Part shown: positions 49,431 through 58,934 of the stretch, one piece after another
Layout of the letters: each line of letters starts with the position of its first letter
Numbering within the stretch: position 1 is the stretch's first letter
NCBI GenBank assembly: GCA_964531265.1
Contig: CAZHDW010000007.1
Span: forward strand, 17,683 to 81,682
From: Hominenteromicrobium sp964531265
GTDB taxonomy: Bacteria; Bacillota; Clostridia; Oscillospirales; Acutalibacteraceae
Direction: 5' to 3'
DNA: 64,000 nt
Position numbers and translations under genes: made by a program
The notes under the pieces: generated by a model
Database searches by the model: none
Told to the model about the DNA's origin: nothing
Seen by the model: the letters and a program-made list of their open reading frames with translations, nothing else

Positions 49431-50264
49431 ATGAGCTTTATTGAGTGCAGAGATCTGCATTTTTCATACGGTGAGGATACCGGAGAGGTGCTCCACGGGG
49501 TCGACCTTGATATTCAAAAGGGCGAATTCATTGCACTGCTCGGGCATAACGGCTGCGGAAAATCCACCATGGCAAAGCTCTTCAACGGTATGCTGATACC
49601 GGAGAGCGGTACGGTGCTGATAGACGGCATAGATACGGCTGATGACGATATGCAGCTTGAGGTGCGCCGCCGTGTCGGACTGGTTCAGCAGAATCCGGAT
49701 AACCAGATGGTAGCCGGAATTGTTGAGGAGGATGTGGCCTTTGGCCCGGAAAACCTCGGAATAGAGCCGGCGGAAATACGTCGCCGCGTGGATAACGCGC
49801 TTAAGGCCGTAAATATGTACGAATACCGTGAGCATGCGCCGCACAAGCTGTCCGGCGGACAGAAGCAGAGAGTGGCCATAGCCGGTGTTATTGCCATGGA
49901 GACGGACTGCATTGTTCTGGATGAGCCCACGGCGATGCTTGACCCGAGAGGCAGGCAGGAGGTAATGGACACAATTACCTACCTCAATCGCGAGAAGGGC
50001 ATCACTATAGTTCTCATCACGCATTATATGGATGAGGCTGTGCGCGCCGACCGCGTAGTTGTAATGGATGGCGGACGGATACTGACCGACGGCAAGCCGC
50101 GCGAGGTATTCGCACAGGTGGAGCTGCTTAAGCGCCACCATCTTGATGTTCCCCAGGCGACAGAGCTTGTGTACCGCCTGAATGCCGCCGGTTGCTCCAT
50201 TCCTGGCGTACCGCTGGATGAGGAAGAGTGCGTAGCGGCCATAAGGGAATATCTTAAAAATTGA
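49431..50264 (+). CDS. ecfA1: ECF transporter ATPase EcfA1
   Basis: 277 residues from the ATG at 49431 (GGGAGGTC upstream). Walker A LLGHNGCGKSTMAK, Q-loop VQQNPDNQMVAGIVEEDVAF, signature LSGGQKQRVAIAGVIA, Walker B CIVLDEPTAMLDPRG, H-loop ITHYMDEA. With EcfA2 and EcfT it forms the energising module of group II ECF vitamin transporters, shared by several S components. Twenty bases after the methyltransferase gene, in the same run of forward genes. Confidence 0.94.
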   Translation: MSFIECRDLHFSYGEDTGEVLHGVDLDIQKGEFIALLGHNGCGKSTMAKLFNGMLIPESGTVLIDGIDTADDDMQLEVRRRVGLVQQNPDNQMVAGIVEEDVAFGPENLGIEPAEIRRRVDNALKAVNMYEYREHAPHKLSGGQKQRVAIAGVIAMETDCIVLDEPTAMLDPRGRQEVMDTITYLNREKGITIVLITHYMDEAVRADRVVVMDGGRILTDGKPREVFAQVELLKRHHLDVPQATELVYRLNAAGCSIPGVPLDEEECVAAIREYLKN

Positions 50265-50339
50265 TTTATCCGATATTTTTAGCTTCTGTACGGGGCGGGA
50301 TCAAAAAGACCTGCACCCGGAGTAGAATGAGGTCTATAC

Positions 50340-51215
50340 ATGGCAATTTTGGAAACTAAAGATTTAACATACGTATACGGTGTCGGTACTCCGTTTGAAA
50401 AAACTGCGGTGGATAAGGTATCGATATCGGTAGAAAAGGGCGAGTTTGTCGGTGTCATCGGACATACCGGAAGTGGAAAATCGACACTTATCCAGATGCT
50501 GAACGGACTTATCAGGCCGACAAGCGGACAGGTGCTGCTGAATGGACAGGATATCTGGGAGAAGCCGAAGGAAATACGCAGCGTGCGTTTTCAGGTGGGC
50601 ATGGTCTTCCAGTATCCGGAATATCAGCTTTTTGAAGAAACCGTTATAAAGGATATAATGTTCGGCCCGAAGAATATGGGGCTTTCGGATGACGAGGCCA
50701 TGGAAAGAGCTAAGGAGGCCGCACGCTTTACTGACCTTAAGCCGGAGCTTCTGGAGAAATCTCCGTTTGAGCTTTCCGGAGGCGAAAAGCGCCGTGCCGC
50801 CATTGCCGGTGTTATAGCAATGGACCCGGAAGTGCTCATTCTGGACGAGCCGGCAGCGGGTCTTGATCCGAAGGGACGCGACGTTATACTGGCGCAGATC
50901 GCACAGTACCATGAGCAGAGGAAGAATACCATTCTGCTCGTTTCCCACAGCATGGAGGACATTGGCCGCACGGCTGACAGAGTGCTCGTTATGAACGGCG
51001 GACATGCTGAGCTGCTTGAGGAGACGCGCAGGGTGTTTTCGAAGGGCGAGGTGCTTGAGCCAATGGGCCTGCGACTGCCGCAGATCACCTCCATTATGCG
51101 TCGTCTTCGTGCTGAGGGACTGCCCGTCAGCGATACTGTGCTGAATGTCGATGAGGCGATAATGGAGCTTTTGCCGCTGCTTTCAAAGAAGAACGGGGAG
51201 GTGCACAGCAAATGA
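50340..51215 (+). CDS. ecfA2: ECF transporter ATPase EcfA2
   Basis: 291 residues. Walker A VIGHTGSGKSTLIQ, Q-loop VFQYPEYQLFEETVIKDIMF, signature LSGGEKRRAAIAGVIA, Walker B VLILDEPAAGLDPKG, and a C-terminal extension (about 245-291) usual in EcfA2. DLTYVYGVGTPFEKTAVDKV is the family start. GAATGAGG precedes the ATG; it overlaps ecfT by four bases. Confidence 0.94.
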   Translation: MAILETKDLTYVYGVGTPFEKTAVDKVSISVEKGEFVGVIGHTGSGKSTLIQMLNGLIRPTSGQVLLNGQDIWEKPKEIRSVRFQVGMVFQYPEYQLFEETVIKDIMFGPKNMGLSDDEAMERAKEAARFTDLKPELLEKSPFELSGGEKRRAAIAGVIAMDPEVLILDEPAAGLDPKGRDVILAQIAQYHEQRKNTILLVSHSMEDIGRTADRVLVMNGGHAELLEETRRVFSKGEVLEPMGLRLPQITSIMRRLRAEGLPVSDTVLNVDEAIMELLPLLSKKNGEVHSK

Positions 51216-52030
51216 TATCCGATATCACAATGGGACAGTTTTTCCCCGGAAAATCAGTCATGCACCGAATGGACCCACGCATCAAGCTCTGTCTGACGGT
51301 ATTCTACATCGTCATGATCTTCTGTGCGGCAAATTTTGTGACAATGGGAATAACCATTGCAATGTGCTTTTTGGGCATTGCCCTTTCAAAGGTGCCGATG
51401 AAGCTCTATATGAAGAGCCTGAAGCCCATTCTGTTCATAGTGGCCTTTACCGGCATACTGAACCTTTTCTACGGCACCGGAGAGCCCCTTGTGTCGTTCG
51501 GCCCGGTGAACATAACGATGAACGGCATAATAAACAGCATTATGATAGCTGTGCGCATAATCGTGCTCATTCTGATAAGCTCGATACTGACATTTACGAC
51601 GTCGCCGACGCAGCTTACGGATGCTATAGAGAGGCTTTTAAAGCCGCTTAGCCTGCTGCATGTGCCGGTTCATGAGTTTGCTATGATGATGACCATTGCA
51701 CTGCGCTTTGTACCGACTCTTCTTGAGGAGACAGAGAAGATAATGGCGGCGCAGAAGGCACGTGGAGCGGACATGGAGAGCGGCGGAATAATACAGCGTA
51801 TACGTGCGCTGATACCGGTGCTCATACCGCTGTTTGTATCGGCCTTTCGCAGGGCCTTTGACCTTGCCACGGCAATGGAGAGCCGTTGCTATAACGGTGG
51901 CTCGGGAAGAACAAAAATGAAGGTGCTGAAGCTCGGACGCATAGATATGCTGACGATCTCGGTGTGTGTGATATTCCTCGGCGTATTCATAGCGCTGAAC
52001 CTGCTGATACCCCCGGCAGTTGTACGATGA
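51212..52030 (+). CDS. ecfT: ECF transporter transmembrane component EcfT
   Basis: 272 residues, about six membrane helices. FFPGKSVMHRMDPRIKLCLT is the typical EcfT start; the two coupling-helix motifs that dock on the ATPases are visible as AQKARGADMES and ATAMESRCYNGG (Ala-Arg-Gly type). It couples ATP hydrolysis to tumbling of the S component. It overlaps ecfA2 (ATGA). The S component with DUF4430 at 7.1 kb is one possible client. Confidence 0.94.
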   Translation: MISDITMGQFFPGKSVMHRMDPRIKLCLTVFYIVMIFCAANFVTMGITIAMCFLGIALSKVPMKLYMKSLKPILFIVAFTGILNLFYGTGEPLVSFGPVNITMNGIINSIMIAVRIIVLILISSILTFTTSPTQLTDAIERLLKPLSLLHVPVHEFAMMMTIALRFVPTLLEETEKIMAAQKARGADMESGGIIQRIRALIPVLIPLFVSAFRRAFDLATAMESRCYNGGSGRTKMKVLKLGRIDMLTISVCVIFLGVFIALNLLIPPAVVR

Positions 52031-52051
52031 GGTATATCCGAAAGGAGAGCT

Positions 52052-52807
52052 ATGGAGAGAAACCTGCTTTTGAAAATACAATATGATGGCAGCGGATACC
52101 ATGGCTGGCAGATTCAGGAGAATGCACGAAGCGTTCAGGGTGCATTTCAGGAGGCACTCAGGAATGTTCTGGGCCTGCAGCCGGATATCAAGGCATGCAG
52201 CCGTACGGATACCGGCGTGCACGCGAGGGAGTTCTGCCTCAGCATGAAGCTGGAGCACGGCATCCCAGAGGAAAGGCTCGTTGGAGCGCTGAATCATTTT
52301 TTGCCGGATGACATGGCTGTGCTGTCCTGCACACAGGTGCCGCCGGATTTCCACGCAAGGTATTCCTGCCGTGGAAAAAGATATGTTTACGAAATATGGA
52401 ACGGTGCGATACGCGATCCCTTTTTAAGAGACCGCGCTCTGCATTATTATCACCATATTGATGAGGAAAAGTTGAACCGCGCGGCCGGGTATTTCCTCGG
52501 AAGCCACGATTTCACCTCGTTCTGTACGCTTGATAAGCGCGAAAGAGGGGATATGACACGCACCGTGACGGAGAGCCATGTGACCAGAAACGGTGATATG
52601 GTGCGCTTTACGGTGGCGGCGGACGGCTTCCTCTACAACATGGTGCGCATTATGACCGGCACGCTGCTTGCAGTACAGCAGGGGCGTTTTCAGCCGGAGG
52701 ATATACCAGAAATAATCGCAAAATGTGACCGCAAGGCGGCCGGGCCGACTGCTCCGGCACATGGATTGTACCTTGCAAAGGTCTTTTATGATCTTCCGCA
52801 GGAGTAA
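52052..52807 (+). CDS. truA: tRNA pseudouridine(38-40) synthase TruA
   Basis: 251 residues. KIQYDGSGYHGWQIQENARS, then the catalytic-aspartate motif ACSRTDTGVHAREFCLSMKL, YSCRGKRYVYEIWNG, and FTVAADGFLYNMVRIMTG. It isomerises uridines in the anticodon stem of many tRNAs. Follows ecfT by 21 bases, as in Bacillus (ecfA1-ecfA2-ecfT-truA). AAAGGAGAG precedes the ATG. Confidence 0.95.
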   Translation: MERNLLLKIQYDGSGYHGWQIQENARSVQGAFQEALRNVLGLQPDIKACSRTDTGVHAREFCLSMKLEHGIPEERLVGALNHFLPDDMAVLSCTQVPPDFHARYSCRGKRYVYEIWNGAIRDPFLRDRALHYYHHIDEEKLNRAAGYFLGSHDFTSFCTLDKRERGDMTRTVTESHVTRNGDMVRFTVAADGFLYNMVRIMTGTLLAVQQGRFQPEDIPEIIAKCDRKAAGPTAPAHGLYLAKVFYDLPQE

Positions 52808-52830
52808 CTGATGAAAAAGGAGGGCACAGC

Positions 52831-54141
52831 ATGGCAATGAAAAGGCTGCGCTTTGAACCGGGCGGCAAGCATGCTAAGCGCCGTAAGAGGACAGTAAGAG
52901 AAATGCCTCAGCCGTCCAAAATCAATGAATCCGTCGATGTTGACAGCGGTGCGGATGCCGCTGTGGAGGTTGGCGGACTGCATATATCAAAGAATATATA
53001 CAAGGTGATCCTTGTACTCATCATAGCCGCTGTTGTGCTTGTTGTAATGGAGAACAGGGAGGATCTGACCCTCAGTAATATCGGTAACTGGATACGCACC
53101 AAGGCGGTTGGTCTCGGCTTTGGAGACGGCTACCCCACCGAGCTTACGGGCAGCACGGCTGACCCGGGTAATTTCGGCTCAAGCGAGGGCAATATGTATG
53201 TCGTGAGCGACACCTCCTTGACGGTTATGAACAGCTCAGCCAAGGAGTTGTTTTCAGCCAGACATAGCTATAATGACCCTGCCGTAGCCGAAAATGGCGG
53301 AAGATATCTGCTGTACAATGTCGGCGGCACGGGCTATCAGGTGGTAACGGCCTCCGGCATGGAGATAGAGGCAACGGCGGAAAGCGACATAACCACGGCT
53401 GCTATGGCGCAGTCGGGAAAATTCGCCTTGGCGTTGCAGCCGGCGGATTATGCCGCCGAGCTGTGTGTCTTTATGAAGGACGGCACGAAGCAGTACAGCT
53501 ATAAATTTGCGGACACATATATCACCGCAATAGCCCTTAACAGCGACGGCACTCGCGGAGCTGCTGCCTCTGTTACAAGCAAGAGCGGCGCCATCGTTTC
53601 GAGAATAACGGTCTTCGATTTCTCCGAGGAGGAGCCGACTGCCGTGTATGAATGCAGCGGCAACATGATAATCGGGCTGCTGTGGAGCAATGATAACCGC
53701 GTTATCGCAGTCGGCGATACACAGACGCTTGTAAGTGACACAAAATTCAACTTTGAAGCATATGACTATGGTGGACGTGAGGTAACGGCACTGTGCATGA
53801 CGAATAACAGAGCCATTGTTTCCGTATCAAACTATGCCTACGGCGGCAGCAGTACGCTGCTCGTGTTTGAAAAGCGCGTTACACCGCTTGAGATAGAACT
53901 GCCCGGGCGTGCAGGCTGGATAACCTCCACGGGCCACAAGACTGCGGTTCTGCTGCCGGACATGGTGATATCCGCAGACCTTTCAACCGGCAGACTTGAG
54001 GGCGAATGTGACATCTCGGCGGATACTAAGGGCATTGCCATGGCGGATGAGAGCACGGTGTACCTTCTGGGTGTGCATGAGGTAAGGAAAGAAAACCTTA
54101 AGGTTATACGCAGCATGGAGGAGTTGTTTCAAGCAAATTGA
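52831..54141 (+). CDS. DUF5711 family membrane-anchored beta-propeller-like protein
   Basis: 436 residues. A basic N-terminus (GGKHAKRRKRTVRE), one membrane helix (VILVLIIAAVVLVVMENRE, about 60-76), then a ~350-residue extracytoplasmic domain of repeated beta motifs (MYVVSDTSLTVMNSSAKELF, RYLLYNVGGTGYQVVT, FALALQPADYAAELCVFMKD, AIALNSDGTRGAAAS), compatible with a seven- or eight-bladed propeller. DUF5711 is common in Clostridia, usually near cvpA as here; its function is unknown. Confidence 0.82.
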   Translation: MAMKRLRFEPGGKHAKRRKRTVREMPQPSKINESVDVDSGADAAVEVGGLHISKNIYKVILVLIIAAVVLVVMENREDLTLSNIGNWIRTKAVGLGFGDGYPTELTGSTADPGNFGSSEGNMYVVSDTSLTVMNSSAKELFSARHSYNDPAVAENGGRYLLYNVGGTGYQVVTASGMEIEATAESDITTAAMAQSGKFALALQPADYAAELCVFMKDGTKQYSYKFADTYITAIALNSDGTRGAAASVTSKSGAIVSRITVFDFSEEEPTAVYECSGNMIIGLLWSNDNRVIAVGDTQTLVSDTKFNFEAYDYGGREVTALCMTNNRAIVSVSNYAYGGSSTLLVFEKRVTPLEIELPGRAGWITSTGHKTAVLLPDMVISADLSTGRLEGECDISADTKGIAMADESTVYLLGVHEVRKENLKVIRSMEELFQAN

Positions 54142-54177
54142 TGTGATATAATACTTTGCGTAAAAGGAGATGAGCTT

Positions 54178-54867
54178 GTGCATTTTGGATTGGATATGAT
54201 AATCGCCGCAGCAGTGATTATATTTGTTATCATCGGTGCCAAAAAGGGCTTTTTTAAGTCGTTGGCGGACTTCATCGGCGCATTTGCAGCAATGATGATT
54301 GCGGGCAGTATGAGTGAGCCGGTAGCCGAGTGGGCCTATAAATCCTTTTTCAGAGAGGCCATGGTGGAAAAAATATCGACGTCGATCACCGGACGGGACA
54401 GAGTTGAGGCCGTGAAAACAGTGTTTGAGAGCTTTCCCGATGTCATTCAGCGTGCGCTTGAGTCCTTTGGCGTTACCGAGGGCAGTGTCATAGTTCAGCT
54501 TGGCGACGGTGTGGATAGCCTGGCGGAAAGCATTGCGGACGCCATGAGCCCGATGCTCATCGGTCTTGTGCGCGTGCTTGCCATGGTGGTGCTGTTTGTT
54601 CTGCTGTTGGTCATTATACGTGCGGTCGCAGCGCTGCTGACGGGTATCTTTGAGCTTCCGATGCTCAAGGGCATCAACAGGCTGATGGGCGGTGTCTTCG
54701 GACTTCTTATGGCGATAGTCGTCATATGGGTGGTTCTGGCATGTGTTCAGGCCTTTGTTCCGCTGCTGAGTCTTGAGCTTCAGCTCAAGGTCACCGATCT
54801 ATTAAGCGACTCGGTGGTTTTCAAAATGCTGTATGATTTCAATCCCGCTTACAGTCTTTTAGGGTAA
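54178..54867 (+). CDS. cvpA: CvpA family membrane protein
   Basis: 229 residues from the GTG at 54178 (AAAAGGAGATGAG upstream). Four membrane helices: LDMIIAAAVIIFVIIGAKKG, DFIGAFAAMMIAGSM, IGLVRVLAMVVLFVLLLVII, and MGGVFGLLMAIVVIWVVLAC. KKGFFKSLADFIG is the usual CvpA loop. CvpA proteins affect envelope integrity, bile stress and colicin V production. It follows DUF5711 by 36 bases. Confidence 0.85.
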   Translation: MHFGLDMIIAAAVIIFVIIGAKKGFFKSLADFIGAFAAMMIAGSMSEPVAEWAYKSFFREAMVEKISTSITGRDRVEAVKTVFESFPDVIQRALESFGVTEGSVIVQLGDGVDSLAESIADAMSPMLIGLVRVLAMVVLFVLLLVIIRAVAALLTGIFELPMLKGINRLMGGVFGLLMAIVVIWVVLACVQAFVPLLSLELQLKVTDLLSDSVVFKMLYDFNPAYSLLG

Positions 54868-54903
54868 GCATGGGCTCATAATTTGTCATGAAAGGAAATG
54901 AGT

Positions 54904-55560
54904 ATGTCAGTACACACGGATACTGAGAGGAAAAAGGGGAAGGGAAGAAACAAGAATCTGACAGTGCCAAACGCCATGTCGGTCTTTCGCATTGTAGTGA
55001 TACCTGTTTTTGTTTACTGTGCGGTTAAGGATAACATAGTCGGTGCTCTTATAGCGTTGGGTCTGTCCGGACTGTCCGATGCATTGGACGGCTTTGTGGC
55101 AAGAACCTTCAACCAGATAACCGAGCTCGGCAAGATGCTCGACCCACTTGCGGACAAGCTTACTCAGGGTGCGGTGGCGATATGTATAGCGATACGCTAT
55201 CCGTCAATATGCCCGCTGCTGTTCCTGCTTGTCACAAAGGAGCTTATCATGCTTTGCGGTGCATGCTATTTGCTCAAGAACAAGAAGAAGCCCTGTGCGT
55301 CAAAATGGTACGGAAAGCTTTCCACCATACTGTTCTATATCGCCATTGCACTCATTGTGGTGATGGACAGCTTCATGCACGTGTCTGAGAAGGTGTTCTT
55401 CGCCGTATCAACGGCCGCTCTGATAATCACGGCGACTTCAATGATCTATACATTTATACGCTACGCTGCGGTATTCCGTGAAATACTGCGCTGCAACGAC
55501 GGAACGTACGATCTCGATCTGCCCGGAGAGATAAGGGCAAGGATAAGCAGGGAGAATTGA
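54904..55560 (+). CDS. pgsA: CDP-diacylglycerol-glycerol-3-phosphate phosphatidyltransferase-like
   Basis: 218 residues from the ATG at 54904 (AAAGGAAATGAGT; an ATG two codons earlier is too close). The CDP-alcohol phosphotransferase motif is split as SDALDGFVAR and GKMLDPLADK, giving the DGxxAR...GxxxDxxxD pattern. NLTVPNAMSVFRIVVIPVFV is the usual PgsA start. It makes phosphatidylglycerophosphate. A longer C-terminal tail (about 195-218) is not usual for PgsA; another alcohol acceptor is possible. Confidence 0.87.
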   Translation: MSVHTDTERKKGKGRNKNLTVPNAMSVFRIVVIPVFVYCAVKDNIVGALIALGLSGLSDALDGFVARTFNQITELGKMLDPLADKLTQGAVAICIAIRYPSICPLLFLLVTKELIMLCGACYLLKNKKKPCASKWYGKLSTILFYIAIALIVVMDSFMHVSEKVFFAVSTAALIITATSMIYTFIRYAAVFREILRCNDGTYDLDLPGEIRARISREN

Positions 55561-55593
55561 TCCGCTGCTGTGTTTACAGAAAGGAATAATCAT

Positions 55594-57870
55594 ATGATGA
55601 TGTGTACACGCTGCAAAAAGAGGCCGGCCGTTGTATTCGTATCCCCATCAACGGATATGAATGCCACACAGGGCTACTGCCTTGTTTGCGCGAAGGAGCT
55701 TGGAATAAAGCCGGTAAATGACATAATGGAGAAAATGGGCATCACCGAAGATCAGCTTGAGGCCATGTCCGACAGCATGTCCGCCATGATGAATATGGAT
55801 GATGACGATTTTGAGCCGGGCGGAGCAATACCGTTTCCGGCGGAGCTTCTGGGTCAGCTCGGAATGAATGCACACGGTGACGGCACAATGCAGGAGCACC
55901 ATGACCATGAGCAGCCCGGCGGCGATGAAAAGAAAAAGAAGGAAAATTTTCACAAATCAAAGCGTAAGAATATAGCTGCCTACTGCACCGATCTGACCAT
56001 GAAGGCCAGAAAGGGCGAGCTGGACAGCATCATAGGCCGTGACAGGGAGATAGAGCGCGTGATACAGATACTTTCACGCCGCACAAAGAACAACCCATGC
56101 CTCATCGGCGAGCCGGGTGTGGGTAAAACCGCCGTCGCCGAAGGACTTGCACTGCGCATTGCGGAGGGTAAGGTGCCTGCAAAGCTGATGAAGAAGGAGA
56201 TTCAGCTTCTCGATCTCACCTCGCTTGTTGCCGGAACACAGTTCAGAGGACAGTTTGAAAGCCGCATCAAGGGACTTATCGACGAGGTGAAGCAGGACGG
56301 CAATATTATACTCTTCATCGATGAGGTGCATAATCTGGTCGGTACCGGAGATGCGGAGGGCAGCATGAATGCCGCAAATATCCTGAAGCCCGCACTTTCA
56401 AGGGGCGAGATACAGGTGATAGGTGCCACGACCTTTGCTGAATACAGAAAGTATATCGAAAAGGATGCCGCACTCGAGCGCCGTTTCCAGCCGGTCACGG
56501 TTACGGAGCCGTCCATTGACGATGCCGCCGATATCATCATGGGCATAAAGGGCTACTATGAAAAGTACCACAATGTTCGTGTTTCCGATGCCATAGCAAA
56601 GAGGATAGTCGTCCTGGCAGAGCGCTATATCAGCGACCGCTATCTGCCCGATAAGGCTATAGACCTTCTGGATGAGGCCTGCGCCTGCGCAGCTCTCAGA
56701 AACAAGAGCCTTGCGGATTTCGAAGAGACTGTCATGAAGCTCGAAAAGGAATCCAAAAAGCTTGAAGAAATTGAAAATACCGATCCTGTGGATTATGAGG
56801 CTCTGGCTCAGGCGAAGTACCAGGTGGCTAATCTTGAGCAGGCACTGGAGCGCTTTGATGATGACGAGATAACCGCTAAGGTCGGCGAGGCGGATCTTGC
56901 ATATGTTATTGAGCTGTGGACGGGTATTCCGGCCTCCAAGATCGAACAGAGTGACCTTAAAAAGCTTGCAAATATCGAGGATAAGCTCAGTGAGAAGATA
57001 ATCGGACAGGATGAGGCGGTAAAGGCGGTATCCGCTGCAATACGCAGAAGCCGCATACAGATAAATCCGCGCCGTCGTCCGGCCTCCTTCATCTTTGTCG
57101 GCCCGACGGGTACAGGCAAAACGGAGCTCGTTCGTGTGCTCTCCAAGGAGCTGTTTGATTCTCCCGAGACACTTATTCGTCTTGACATGTCCGAATTCAT
57201 GGAAAAGCACTCGGTATCCAAGATCATCGGCTCACCTCCGGGCTATGTCGGATATGACGAGGCAGGTCAGCTTACCGAAAAGGTTCGTCGCCGTCCGTAC
57301 TCCGTGTTGCTGTTTGATGAAATAGAGAAGGCTCATCCCGACGTGATGAATATCCTGCTCCAGATACTGGATGAGGGCAGAATAACTGATGCTCACGGAC
57401 GCACCGTAAACTTTGAGAACACGGTGATCGTGATGACTTCGAATGCGGGCAGCAATAATCGCGAGGCTCTGGTGGGCTTTAACCGCACTGCGGCGGATGT
57501 GAACCGAGAAAAGACGATGCGTGCACTTTCCGAGTTCCTGCGTCCGGAGTTCCTCAGCCGTATCGACGAGGTGGTCATATTCCGTGCACTCAATGAGGAG
57601 GATTACAGGAAGATTGCAGTTCTCATGCTGAACGAGTATGTCGCAACGCTCGGTGAACGCGGTATCGCACTGCGCTGGAGCGATGAGGCCGTGGCTCTCA
57701 TTGCACAGAGGGCTGTTGGCGGCAGAAGCGGCGCACGTGATATAAGAAGCACCATTCGCCGTACAGTTGAGGATAAGATAACCTCCCTCATCGTCGAAAA
57801 GGGCGAAGAGGAGATCTCCGGAATAGCGGTTGTAGCAAAGAACGGAGAGCTCGAAATAGAATCCCTGTAA
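55594..57870 (+). CDS. Clp ATPase with N-terminal zinc finger (ClpE-like)
   Basis: 758 residues from the ATG at 55594 (AAAGGA upstream). Instead of the double Clp_N domain it opens with a C4 zinc finger, CTRC at 4-7 and CLVC at 29-32, as in ClpE, then an acidic/histidine-rich linker (about 55-115). AAA+ 1: GEPGVGKTAVAEG, FIDEVHNLVGTGDAEGSMNA. Middle domain is short (LEKESKKLEEIENT). AAA+ 2: GPTGTGKTELVRV, LLFDEIEKAHPDV, GRSGARDIRS. A VGF tripeptide (LVGFNR) in the second module is the expected ClpP-binding loop. Role: ATP-driven unfolding of proteins for ClpP. Confidence 0.9.
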   Translation: MMMCTRCKKRPAVVFVSPSTDMNATQGYCLVCAKELGIKPVNDIMEKMGITEDQLEAMSDSMSAMMNMDDDDFEPGGAIPFPAELLGQLGMNAHGDGTMQEHHDHEQPGGDEKKKKENFHKSKRKNIAAYCTDLTMKARKGELDSIIGRDREIERVIQILSRRTKNNPCLIGEPGVGKTAVAEGLALRIAEGKVPAKLMKKEIQLLDLTSLVAGTQFRGQFESRIKGLIDEVKQDGNIILFIDEVHNLVGTGDAEGSMNAANILKPALSRGEIQVIGATTFAEYRKYIEKDAALERRFQPVTVTEPSIDDAADIIMGIKGYYEKYHNVRVSDAIAKRIVVLAERYISDRYLPDKAIDLLDEACACAALRNKSLADFEETVMKLEKESKKLEEIENTDPVDYEALAQAKYQVANLEQALERFDDDEITAKVGEADLAYVIELWTGIPASKIEQSDLKKLANIEDKLSEKIIGQDEAVKAVSAAIRRSRIQINPRRRPASFIFVGPTGTGKTELVRVLSKELFDSPETLIRLDMSEFMEKHSVSKIIGSPPGYVGYDEAGQLTEKVRRRPYSVLLFDEIEKAHPDVMNILLQILDEGRITDAHGRTVNFENTVIVMTSNAGSNNREALVGFNRTAADVNREKTMRALSEFLRPEFLSRIDEVVIFRALNEEDYRKIAVLMLNEYVATLGERGIALRWSDEAVALIAQRAVGGRSGARDIRSTIRRTVEDKITSLIVEKGEEEISGIAVVAKNGELEIESL

Positions 57871-57882
57871 TTATAAGCCAAA

Positions 57883-57915
57883 AAACCGACCTGTGAGCGA
57901 ATCACAGGTCGGTTT
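57883..57915. terminator. Bidirectional terminator
   Basis: A 14-bp perfect stem (57883-57896 with 57902-57915) with AAA/TTT borders. It ends the long forward operon and the reverse AraC gene. Confidence 0.85.
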
Positions 57916-57936
57916 AATGCTTTGTGGGCTGATATT

Positions 57937-58806
57937 TCAGTACTGCTTATCCCTGTCCTTCTGAGCTATCGAGGCCATACTGCGGTATTGCAGGGGCGTA
58001 CAGCCGTACTGCCGGCGAAAGCTGCTGATAAAGTGACTGGGAGAGGAAAAGCCGGTGTTTGCGGCTATCTCCTCAACGCGCTGCTGGCCGAACTCCAGAA
58101 GCTGAGCGGCTATCGTCAGGCGGTATTCCGTCAGGTATTCGTGCGGAGTATATCCGGTCTCCTTTTTGAAGGTGCGTATGAGGTGCGCCGGGGAAACAAA
58201 AAGCTTCTGCGCGGCCTCCTCCATGGTGAGGTGTGAGTGGAAATTCTGCTCGATATACGCTATGGCGCGGCTCGAGAGGGACAGGCTTTCCGGAGGCTCG
58301 CTGAGGCGTATTGCCGTGTGGTGCAGAAGCTCGCTAAGCTGCTGAGAGATGAAAAGATCGACATTGTGCTCCCTCTTTGAGCACAGGCGCATGAGTGTTT
58401 CAAGCCGCTGAACATAGTTGTAGCCGAGCTCGAAATCCGTCAGAAAATTGCCGGACTGAGCCGCAGTATCCATAAATTGTGTTGCTACATCACCGGATAT
58501 ATGTATCCAGTAAAATTCCCACAGGCCGTTCTTCGGAGTACCGTATTGGCAGGGTGTGTTTCGCGGTATGAAGGTAATAGAGCCGGCCGGAATTGTGAAT
58601 TTCTGCTGTTTCATTGTAAGGTAGCCGCTGCCGTGCACAGTGAAGAAGAGCAGATGGGCGGAATTGCCCTGCTCATATGTATAGCGGTACAGATCATTGC
58701 ACTTGTGCCAGCCGATTGTATGTAGTGAAAAGAGGTTTCGACTCTGTAGCGTTGGAAGAAAATTGACAATGCGTACCTGTCCGAAATCTCCGTTAGTACT
58801 GTACAT
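57937..58806 (-). CDS. AraC-family regulator divergent from the corrinoid operon
   Basis: 289 residues from the ATG at 58806 (AGGTG six bases upstream; the annotated frame extends to a GTG at 58815 inside that site). N-terminal cupin (SAHLLFFTVHGSGYLTMKQQ, ITFIPRNTPCQYGTPKNGLW, EFYWIHISG), C-terminal double helix-turn-helix (LTMEEAAQKLFVSPAHLIRT, VEEIAANTGFSSPSHFISSF). It probably senses a small molecule and activates the divergent methyl-transfer operon; the two genes are 128 bases apart. Confidence 0.9.
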   Translation of the reverse strand: MYSTNGDFGQVRIVNFLPTLQSRNLFSLHTIGWHKCNDLYRYTYEQGNSAHLLFFTVHGSGYLTMKQQKFTIPAGSITFIPRNTPCQYGTPKNGLWEFYWIHISGDVATQFMDTAAQSGNFLTDFELGYNYVQRLETLMRLCSKREHNVDLFISQQLSELLHHTAIRLSEPPESLSLSSRAIAYIEQNFHSHLTMEEAAQKLFVSPAHLIRTFKKETGYTPHEYLTEYRLTIAAQLLEFGQQRVEEIAANTGFSSPSHFISSFRRQYGCTPLQYRSMASIAQKDRDKQY

Positions 58807-58872
58807 GTTGATCACCTGATATCAAAAAATTGATTTAAAATCGCAAAAAAATCACTGTCCAGCCGAAATCGG

Positions 58873-58901
58873 TTGCAGGGCGTATTTATTTGCGATAAGA
58901 T
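58873..58901 (+). promoter_or_regulatory. Weak sigma-A-type promoter of the corrinoid operon
   Basis: TTGCAG (58873-58878), 17-base spacer, TAAGAT (58896-58901), 34 bases before the ATG. The poor -35 fits a promoter that needs the AraC activator; GATTTAAAATC (inverted repeat, around 58832-58842) just upstream is a possible binding site. Confidence 0.5.
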
Positions 58902-58934
58902 AAAGTCAAGAAAATAACAAAGGGAGTTGCTGTT

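Noticed and set aside
58816..58934. Cobalamin riboswitch upstream of the corrinoid operon
   Set aside because: The gap is only about 119 bases and lacks the B12-box type sequence; it is too short for that riboswitch.
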